Source of the DNA: a virus | DNA: 30,490 nt | Virus record (IMG/VR): IMGVR_UViG_3300000829_000041 | Location: 1 to 30,490 of that record | Reading direction: 5' to 3' (one strand) | In this document: positions 1 to 4,067 of the stretch, piece after piece | How the letters are laid out: every line of letters starts with the position of its first letter | How positions within the stretch are numbered: position 1 is the stretch's first letter | Notes under the pieces: model-generated | Told to the model about the DNA's origin: nothing | The model's input: the letters and a program-made list of their open reading frames with translations, nothing else | Database searches by the model: none | Position numbers and translations under genes: made by a program

Positions 1-98
1 TAGGTCTCTTTCATAGAGTAGTGCCCAGCGGTGGCTGGGGTCGGTAGGAGCAGCTTGACGGCCTCCTCGACAATGGCGAGGGGTTTTATGGGTCTCAT
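1..98 (-). CDS. Partial small protein, fourth gene of the leftward early operon
   Basis: An ATG at 98 opens a reading frame that stays open to the window edge (32 codons seen, start MRPIKPLAIVEEAVKLLLP). The ATG overlaps the TGA of the preceding gene in an ATGA arrangement, the same stop-start coupling used by the other genes of this operon, and this is why I accept it although it is short and cut off. The visible part looks helical and matches no family I recognise. Its context is a repressor-controlled early operon of a temperate phage, but its function is unknown. Confidence 0.6.
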   Translation of the reverse strand, partial: MRPIKPLAIVEEAVKLLLPTPATAGHYSMKET

Positions 99-406
99 AG
101 CTCTAGCCGCCCTTCTAGCATGTCGTTCTGGTCATGCAGCGTGAGGGACGCGACGAGATTAGAGAGCGCCTCCTCCGCTGGGCTGATGCGGTCAAACCAT
201 GCCAGCACCGCATACTGAGTAGACCAGTGCAGTCCAGAGGTCTCCTCGTCAACGTAGGGCGCAAACAGCTTCACGGCAACCGCGTGAGTAGCTCGCTCAG
301 GCATCTTGTCAGCATCCCGCGCCGGGGTCTTGCCCACGGTCACAACCTCAAGCCCGAGTATCTGGGCGGGGAAGATCAACCGCCCCGCAATGTCCGTTAG
401 GATCAT
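95..406 (-). CDS. Hypothetical early-operon protein, 103 aa
   Basis: Starts MILTDIAGRL at the ATG at 406, which overlaps the stop of the upstream gene as ATGA; a longer in-frame extension exists but would overlap the upstream gene by about 85 bp and is less likely. Mixed acidic soluble protein with no signal peptide or membrane segment. The middle section (KLFAPYVDEETSGLHWSTQYAVLAWFDRI) is aromatic-rich and the C-terminal third looks helical. No family recognised. Third of four coupled genes downstream of the operator at 887-902, so probably expressed early and shut off in the lysogen. Function unknown. Confidence 0.7.
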   Translation of the reverse strand: MILTDIAGRLIFPAQILGLEVVTVGKTPARDADKMPERATHAVAVKLFAPYVDEETSGLHWSTQYAVLAWFDRISPAEEALSNLVASLTLHDQNDMLEGRLEL

Positions 407-645
407 GCCGCTGCCTTCGCTTTCTTCGCCGCCTTGACCAACTGCCGAGCCAAAGACCGCGCCTGGCGGGGTGTGAGCACCGCTCCGCACTCGGCAATAC
501 CGGAGTTTCCGCGCGGAATGTTGACCACCACGCGCTCGCTCCCCTTGTAGGCACCCACGCTGGCTGTGCCCGAGGCGGTGAGCAGCTCCCCCTCGAAGTA
601 GCCCGATTCATCGGCAATGATGAGCAAGGTAGGGTTCTGCCTCAT
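403..645 (-). CDS. Hypothetical early-operon protein, 80 aa
   Basis: Starts MRQNPTLLIIADESGYFEGELL at ATG 645, overlapping the TGA of the preceding gene (ATGA); the longer version starting further upstream would lie inside that gene. The N-terminal half looks like beta strands (TLLIIADESGYFEGELLTASGTASVGAYKGSERVVVNI), and the C-terminus is a basic Ala/Lys/Arg helix (ARSLARQLVKAAKKAKAAA) that could bind nucleic acid or a protein partner. No known family. Small, coupled and repressor-controlled, so a host-takeover or regulatory role is possible, but this is only inferred from context. Confidence 0.7.
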   Translation of the reverse strand: MRQNPTLLIIADESGYFEGELLTASGTASVGAYKGSERVVVNIPRGNSGIAECGAVLTPRQARSLARQLVKAAKKAKAAA

Positions 646-875
646 CGCGCCACCTCGACAATACAGCCCGCCGCAATACACTCTGCCTCGAAGCACTCGA
701 AGGAGCCCGTGTCGGTACCGGAGCACCCGTAGCCCTGGGGAACGGCGTAGAAGTAGGAGCCATCACCGGGGATGATTACCACGATCAATTCGGCGTTCGC
801 TTTGGCTCGTGCCTGAGCAGGAGTCATGCGCGTGTGGGTGCGGAGGTCGGAGAGGTTGGTGATTCTGGTTTTCAT
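642..875 (-). CDS. Hypothetical Cys-containing protein, first gene of the leftward operon, 77 aa
   Basis: Begins at ATG 875, only 11 bp from the palindromic operator at 886-903, so it is the promoter-proximal gene of the four-gene unit. The N-terminal 35 residues are basic and helical (LSDLRTHTRMTPAQARAKANAELIVVIIPGDG); the C-terminus has four cysteines (GCSGTDTGSFECFEAECIAAGC) that could bind metal or form disulfides. No family recognised. Ends with an ATGA overlap to the next gene. Transcription is likely repressed by the adjacent XRE regulator. Confidence 0.7.
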   Translation of the reverse strand: MKTRITNLSDLRTHTRMTPAQARAKANAELIVVIIPGDGSYFYAVPQGYGCSGTDTGSFECFEAECIAAGCIVEVAR

Positions 876-886
876 GGAGATATTTT

Positions 887-902
887 ATCGCCTTTAGGCG
901 AT
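887..902. promoter_or_regulatory. Operator 1, ATCGC-N6-GCGAT palindrome
   Basis: The sequence ATCGCCTTTAGGCGAT has perfect 7-bp arms around a TT centre (8-bp arms if the flanking T and A are counted). It lies between the regulator gene and the leftward operon, just upstream of the ATG at 875, where a bound repressor would block that operon. The same spacing recurs at 1216-1231 and 1280-1295. Assignment to the regulator at 928-1206 is inferred from position and repetition. Confidence 0.75.
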
Positions 903-919
903 ACTCCGCAATAGATAAA

Positions 920-934
920 GCGATAATTTATCGC
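920..934. promoter_or_regulatory. Related palindrome at the end of the regulator gene
   Basis: GCGATAATTTATCGC, with 7-bp arms and a one-base centre, overlaps the stop codon of the XRE regulator. It contains the same half-site words as the three main operators but in the opposite order (GCGAT first), so the protein contact geometry would differ. It may be an auxiliary operator or part of the promoter of the leftward operon. Confidence 0.45.
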
Positions 935-1206
935 CGTGCTGACATTTTTTTTTCAGCATCTGTGACGACTTGCTCGCGGTAGGTTTCGAGTGGCATTCCA
1001 AGATCAATTAAGGCATCTATGCTACATGGGCCAGGTTTTTTGGCACCGCGCAACCAATCGGAAAGAGTGCTTTGCCCCACACCTATTTTCGTCGCCGCCA
1101 TGCTGACGGTAAGGCCCTCACGCTCTAAGTAATCGAAAAGCCACTTAGCGATAGCCCCGCCTGCGGAAGTAGCGCGAGGTCTTCCCCGGCGCGTCCTGGT
1201 AATCAT
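928..1206 (-). CDS. XRE/Cro-like helix-turn-helix regulator, 92 aa
   Basis: Small DNA-binding protein, probably the phage repressor or Cro-like switch protein. A basic N-terminus (ITRTRRGRPRAT) precedes a helix-turn-helix at about residues 31-60 (GLTVSMAATKIGVGQSTLSDWLRG), with the typical GVGQSTLSDW recognition helix of XRE-family proteins. There is no C-terminal peptidase domain, so it is not a LexA/CI-type self-cleaving repressor. Palindromes lie upstream of its start (1216-1231), beyond its end (887-902) and before the divergent gene (1280-1295), consistent with autoregulation and control of both directions. Nine consecutive A bases near its 3' end encode two of the Lys residues before the C-terminus. 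Confidence 0.85.
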   Translation of the reverse strand: MITRTRRGRPRATSAGGAIAKWLFDYLEREGLTVSMAATKIGVGQSTLSDWLRGAKKPGPCSIDALIDLGMPLETYREQVVTDAEKKMSARR

Positions 1207-1215
1207 ACTGTTTTA

Positions 1216-1231
1216 ATCGCTCCTAGGCGAT
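1216..1231. promoter_or_regulatory. Operator 2, ATCGC-N6-GCGAT, upstream of the regulator
   Basis: ATCGCTCCTAGGCGAT lies 10 bp upstream of the regulator's ATG (1206). It shares arm sequence, arm spacing and the AGGCGAT half with operator 1. This position fits autoregulation of the regulator gene. Confidence 0.7.
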
Positions 1232-1279
1232 ATTGTATCTCTCTCATGCAACCTTTGCAATATCGCCGTGTCTGTCAAT

Positions 1280-1295
1280 ATCGCGATAGGGCGAT
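1280..1295. promoter_or_regulatory. Operator 3, ATCGC-N6-GCGAT, upstream of the rightward genes
   Basis: ATCGCGATAGGGCGAT has the same arms and N6 spacing as the two other operators and ends 3 bp before the ATG of the rightward small gene at 1299. An additional half-site, TATCGCC, is at 1261-1267. The site would let the regulator control rightward transcription into the accessory genes. Confidence 0.7.
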
Positions 1296-1298
1296 AAA

Positions 1299-1403
1299 AT
1301 GAAAGATGTAATGGCGGCTGAGTTCAGTGACTGGTTTCGTAAAACACGGCGAGCGCGAGACCGTGAACGATCACGAACTATCGGTGGAACCGTAGCAGAG
1401 TAG
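1299..1403 (+). CDS. Small basic protein, 34 aa, first rightward gene
   Basis: ORF too short for normal gene calling: starts MKDVMAAEFSDWFRK and is very rich in Arg in its second half (TRRARDRERSRT). It begins directly after operator 3 and ends at a TAG 9 bp before the next start, so it could be a leader gene of the rightward unit. The motif FSDWFRKTRRAR resembles the first helix of many phage HTH regulators, so it might be a truncated one. No strong ribosome site is visible. It may not be translated. Confidence 0.4.
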   Translation: MKDVMAAEFSDWFRKTRRARDRERSRTIGGTVAE

Positions 1404-1412
1404 GAAAAAATC

Positions 1413-1811
1413 ATGCAGTATCCCAGAGTACCAGAGTGGGTGAAGGATGAGATGGCGCAGTGGATCGCCGGAGATATTTCTTTTCGGCTCGATCAGATAG
1501 GCGGGTCTGCCAGCGACCCAATTACTTGGGAATCAGTTGCCCGGAGTTATGGCGCTGATATTGACTCTTATAAATCTATCGGTGGGCCGGTAGGTCGCCA
1601 CCTCCGAAGCTGGCGCACTATTGCTTACAACACTGCCCGCAATATCTGGAGCCAATGCAAAACCATCTGCCACGAGCTGGTGCGTTTTATCCTTTGGCAC
1701 TGGATACCTCCTCGCCTCCGTAGTGGTGCCGATGGTTGGTATTACGACGATGATGCCATGCGAGTTTGCCATCAGATCGCCCAGCGGGTTGAATGGATGG
1801 TGATGGGATGA
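1413..1811 (+). CDS. Hypothetical protein, 132 aa
   Basis: Starts MQYPRVPEWVKDEMAQWIAG with an AGGA ribosome site 8 bases upstream. The protein is Trp- and Tyr-rich (about ten Trp) with an HTH-like stretch in the first half (ITWESVARSYGADIDSYKSIGG), followed by a hydrophobic helix (CHELVRFILWHWIPP) that is too charged at its edges to be a convincing membrane span. No family recognised. It sits in the rightward unit behind operator 3. An ORF overlaps it on the opposite strand (1533-1772) but lacks a good start context. Confidence 0.55.
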   Translation: MQYPRVPEWVKDEMAQWIAGDISFRLDQIGGSASDPITWESVARSYGADIDSYKSIGGPVGRHLRSWRTIAYNTARNIWSQCKTICHELVRFILWHWIPPRLRSGADGWYYDDDAMRVCHQIAQRVEWMVMG

Positions 1812-1852
1812 TCGCGCGTAAAAGCGAGCGGGTGGCGCTAGGATAAATAATT

Positions 1853-2734
1853 ATGATTAAAGTTTCTTTGTTACTATTTTCCATACTGCTGGTTATTGCG
1901 CCTTCGCTGGCTCAAAGGTCTAGTAGATCGTCGGGTGGGTATCGAGAACCACGCCCTAAAAATTATTCCCCCCGGATTCCTAGCTACTCGCCTCGCAGTC
2001 CTAAAATACCAGATTATTCACCTAGGGCACCCAAAGGCGACACATATGTTCAATCTTATTTGAAAAAAGACGGTACTTTTGTTGAAGGTCATTATCGTTC
2101 TGCATCTAATGGTGATTTTTATGATAACTATTCGACAAAACCAAATATAAATCCGTATACAGGTAAAGAAGGTACAAAAGTCACACCGCCACTGGGGCAA
2201 GGTACTTTCTATGATGATCGTTATGATGGATTAAGTTTGAGCGTTTTCTCTGATAGAGAAGCTTCATCCGCATCACCAGGATCTTTAAGCGCGGAAATAG
2301 ATCGTCTGAGAAAACAAGTGGATGAGCTAATAAAACAGCGTAATGTCACTAAAAAGCAACTTCCCGACAGAGATGAGTTAGAACAAAAAGTTACAGTAAA
2401 AGAAAATCTATTAAAAATAGTTCCAGTAGAAGTAAAAGATGCGGGAGAAGATGCACTACGATTTAATAGTTCACAGGAAATTGTATCAGGCCGAATGGGT
2501 GATTTAAAGCGATTACAAGCAGTTTATCGCCGTCCTCTTTTTCGGTCTACTGTGATAATGGATTATCCGAAAAACTCAGAAATTGTTATATGTTTTGAAA
2601 ATAATGATTTTTACGGGATCGTAATGAGAGACAGAATTGTTGGATGGGTTCCCAAAGATTCTGTTGTGCTTAAAACTCAAAATGGACACGTTTCTTTAAA
2701 AACAGGCAACTACGAAACGATTGATGCTCGTTGA
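1853..2734 (+). CDS. Secreted SH3-like protein, probable moron, 293 aa
   Basis: Exported protein. Residues 1-20 form a signal peptide (MIKVSLLLFSILLVIAPSLA) with likely cleavage after SLA; there is no lipobox. Residues 23-62 are a basic Pro/Tyr-rich tract repeating YSPRxP. Residues about 64-108 carry YLKKDGTFVEGHYRSASNG followed by NPYTGKEGT, a motif combination that recurs in many bacterial envelope proteins. A coiled coil covers about 140-200, and the C-terminus (about 222-275) resembles a bacterial SH3 domain ending in VGWVPKDSVVLK. The gene is markedly AT-rich compared with its GC-rich neighbours and lies opposite to the phage late genes. This suggests a horizontally acquired lysogenic-conversion gene acting at the host envelope, perhaps in surface exclusion; the role is inferred. 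Confidence 0.8.
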   Translation: MIKVSLLLFSILLVIAPSLAQRSSRSSGGYREPRPKNYSPRIPSYSPRSPKIPDYSPRAPKGDTYVQSYLKKDGTFVEGHYRSASNGDFYDNYSTKPNINPYTGKEGTKVTPPLGQGTFYDDRYDGLSLSVFSDREASSASPGSLSAEIDRLRKQVDELIKQRNVTKKQLPDRDELEQKVTVKENLLKIVPVEVKDAGEDALRFNSSQEIVSGRMGDLKRLQAVYRRPLFRSTVIMDYPKNSEIVICFENNDFYGIVMRDRIVGWVPKDSVVLKTQNGHVSLKTGNYETIDAR

Positions 2735-2749
2735 AACCTGGCAGGGGCA

Positions 2750-2842
2750 ATGAGGCGGGCGGGGCCAGCTCTTACCGGTGACGAGCCGGAAGACGTGATT
2801 GTGAAGGGTAGCAGAAAGAAAATTCAGGTGGTGGATAAATGA
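2750..2842 (+). CDS. Small peptide gene, 30 aa, coupled to the next gene
   Basis: ATG at 2750 follows an AGGGG ribosome site by five bases, and the TGA overlaps the ATG of the downstream gene (ATGA). The peptide starts MRRAGPALTGD and ends in a module EPEDVIVKGSRKKIQVVDK. The last 19 residues and stop recur, 13 of 19 identical, at 3269-3328. Conservation at protein rather than DNA level (41 of 60 bases) supports real coding. No family recognised. Confidence 0.6.
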   Translation: MRRAGPALTGDEPEDVIVKGSRKKIQVVDK

Positions 2843-3039
2843 AAGTTTACATTGTGGAGTTTTTTAAGGGAGCCAACGAAGGCGGATCCGAGACGTTAAA
2901 AATCGAGGCCGAAGGAATATCTTCGGCTGACGGAGGGGCAACTTTGCAATTTCACTCTATTGGCAATCGCGGCCTGGCCGCAATCATTCCCAGCAATAGA
3001 GTCCGGTACGTCCTTGAAGAAGGTTCTAAGAAGGCTTAA
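2839..3039 (+). CDS. Hypothetical protein, 66 aa
   Basis: Starts MKVYIVEFFKGANEGGSETLKIEAEG, with its ATG overlapping the stop of the 30-aa peptide gene, indicating translational coupling. It looks like a small beta-rich soluble protein (VYIVEFF; TLQFHSIG; GLAAIIPSNRVRYVLEE); the end pattern IIPSNRVRYVLEE resembles small phage proteins of unknown role. Its 3' end overlaps the convergent gene at 3026-3244 by 14 bp. It is part of the accessory unit behind operator 3. Confidence 0.65.
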   Translation: MKVYIVEFFKGANEGGSETLKIEAEGISSADGGATLQFHSIGNRGLAAIIPSNRVRYVLEEGSKKA

Positions 3040-3244
3040 CTGCTTCGACTAGCTCACGGGCTTTTTCGACAATCAGGCTGGCTTGCTGAAGGTCAAGTAT
3101 TTCGTTAGCCGCCAGGGCGGAAATCTCGAAACGGGTTCCGTCTCGTAGGAGAAGGTGATAGCTAGAGTTTGGCCCCTGGACGCAAAGGCGAACTTCACCA
3201 GGCGAGAAAAGCGTTTGGCCCACGCGGGTTAAAGAATTGAACAT
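3026..3244 (-). CDS. Hypothetical protein, 72 aa
   Basis: ATG at 3244, starting MFNSLTRVGQTLFSPGEVRLCVQ. The first two thirds look like a beta-sheet fold with LCVQGPNSSYHLLLRDGTRFEISA; the last third is an amphipathic helix (ILDLQQASLIVEKARELVEAVKPS). No family recognised. It is convergent with the 66-aa gene on the other strand and lies downstream of the late operon, separated from the last tail gene by the peptide remnant and the CRISPR-like repeat. Confidence 0.6.
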   Translation of the reverse strand: MFNSLTRVGQTLFSPGEVRLCVQGPNSSYHLLLRDGTRFEISALAANEILDLQQASLIVEKARELVEAVKPS

Positions 3245-3268
3245 GGTTCATTTTACCAGACAGCTAGA

Positions 3269-3328
3269 GAGCCGGAGGACGTGATTGTGCAGGGGCGACG
3301 CAAAGATATTACGGTGATTGACGACTAG
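3269..3328 (+). pseudogene. Remnant of the peptide module found at 2783-2842
   Basis: Encodes EPEDVIVQGRRKDITVIDD followed by TAG, aligned without gaps to the end of the 30-aa peptide gene at 2750-2842 (13 of 19 residues identical, 41 of 60 bases identical). Upstream the frame is open only back to 3233 and has no ATG, GTG or TTG start before the module, so this copy appears to have lost its 5' end. It stops exactly where the CRISPR-like repeat begins, suggesting that recombination or insertion fixed both borders. Confidence 0.55.
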
Positions 3329-3364
3329 TTGCACCGGGGTCTCGGCTCCGGTGAGGATTGAAAC
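3328..3364 (+). CRISPR. Solitary CRISPR-repeat-like unit, 37 bp
   Basis: A single unit with the hallmarks of a type I/III CRISPR direct repeat: it begins GTTGCACCGGGG, contains an 8-bp stem (CACCGGGG pairing with CTCCGGTG, one G-T wobble, loop TCTCGG), and ends GAGGATTGAAAC. The final ATTGAAAC is the classic 8-nt crRNA handle. Total length of 37 bp is typical. No second copy or regular spacer follows, no cas gene is in the window, and no T-run follows the hairpin on either strand, so it is not a standard terminator. It lies 9 bp beyond the stop of the last late gene (the stop codon is 3374-3376). Phage solitary repeat units are known to act as RNA anti-CRISPRs; that role here is inferred. Confidence 0.6.
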
Positions 3365-3373
3365 TTGCCGACC

Positions 3374-4066
3374 TTAGCACGTCCGCCTATGCCATGCGAC
3401 ACTTGGAGGTACGTTGGGTACCCAATTACAGTGACACTCTTCCGAATCGCCACCCTCGCCGCCACCACCACTTTCACCACCGGGATTCCCGCCCGCGCAG
3501 GGAGCGAGGGTATCTGTCCCGGTCAGGCGGAAATCAGATAAATTAATTGTGGCGGCAACTGTCGCAGTTCCTCCCACGAAGTTCTGTTCATGCCGCAAAA
3601 GGAGCCGCACCCAGCATGCGGTAACTGCTGTAAACGTCCCTTGTTTTACAAACGCAGTCGGCGCTGGGGTGGATTCTGGTAGGATGTTAGGAGCTGTTAT
3701 CACAATAGAGGCGAGACTGACCCACTCCCCGGCGTTCAGGTATTCAAGGCTGGCGCTGGCACTCCCCGGAGTTGGCTCCAATGTCTCGCCGGGTGGCATC
3801 GAGCAGGGTCCCCCCGGATTACAAACAGCGGCCAGGCTTCCGGTGAACGAGTATCCCGTCAGACTGTGCTGCGTACCCAGATAGATCTGAGCGATCATGC
3901 GCGGTGCTGCGGTGATGTGGCTACAGGCCGGATGACTGGTGGCGGCAGCGTTGACGGTGACTCCCTCCCCAGTGGTGATGTCTTGGGCTGTCCCGTCGCT
4001 TAATTTGGTGGTGATAGCCATGCTCGCCCAGGGCGTACCAAGTGCGTCCGACCATCTATATTCCAC
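3374..4066 (-). CDS. Putative tail appendage protein, 230 aa
   Basis: Last gene of the late operon. The likely start is GTG at 4066, one base after the stop of the tail fibre gene, so the two are probably translated together. It is a Ser/Thr/Gly-rich, beta-type protein (for example LSDGTAQDITTGEGVTVNAAATS and YLGTQHSLTGYSFTGSLAAV) with a Gly-rich flexible stretch near residues 195-210 (GGNPGGESGGGGEGGDSEE) and a Cys-containing tail (ECHCNW). Composition and position fit an accessory fibre, tip or chaperone-like tail protein. No specific family recognised. Confidence 0.6.
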   Translation of the reverse strand: MEYRWSDALGTPWASMAITTKLSDGTAQDITTGEGVTVNAAATSHPACSHITAAPRMIAQIYLGTQHSLTGYSFTGSLAAVCNPGGPCSMPPGETLEPTPGSASASLEYLNAGEWVSLASIVITAPNILPESTPAPTAFVKQGTFTAVTACWVRLLLRHEQNFVGGTATVAATINLSDFRLTGTDTLAPCAGGNPGGESGGGGEGGDSEECHCNWVPNVPPSVAWHRRTC

Positions 4067-4067
4067 T

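Noticed and set aside
945-953. Run of nine T (nine A in the regulator mRNA) as a programmed slippage site or terminator
   Set aside because: A slip here would only change about eight terminal residues, and the flanking TGCTGA/TCAGCA hairpin encloses the T-run rather than preceding it, so neither function is convincing.
1533-1772. Minus-strand 79-aa ORF
   Set aside because: Lies opposite the 132-aa rightward gene, which has the better ribosome site and operon context.
3333-3354. Hairpin read as a rho-independent terminator between convergent transcripts
   Set aside because: No T-run follows the stem on either strand; the plus strand continues AGGATTGAAAC and the minus strand continues CAACTAG. 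The CRISPR-repeat reading explains both ends of the unit better.
3328-3500. A full CRISPR array
   Set aside because: Only one repeat is present; the next 100 bases contain no second copy or degenerate repeat at spacer distance, and no leader or cas gene is seen.
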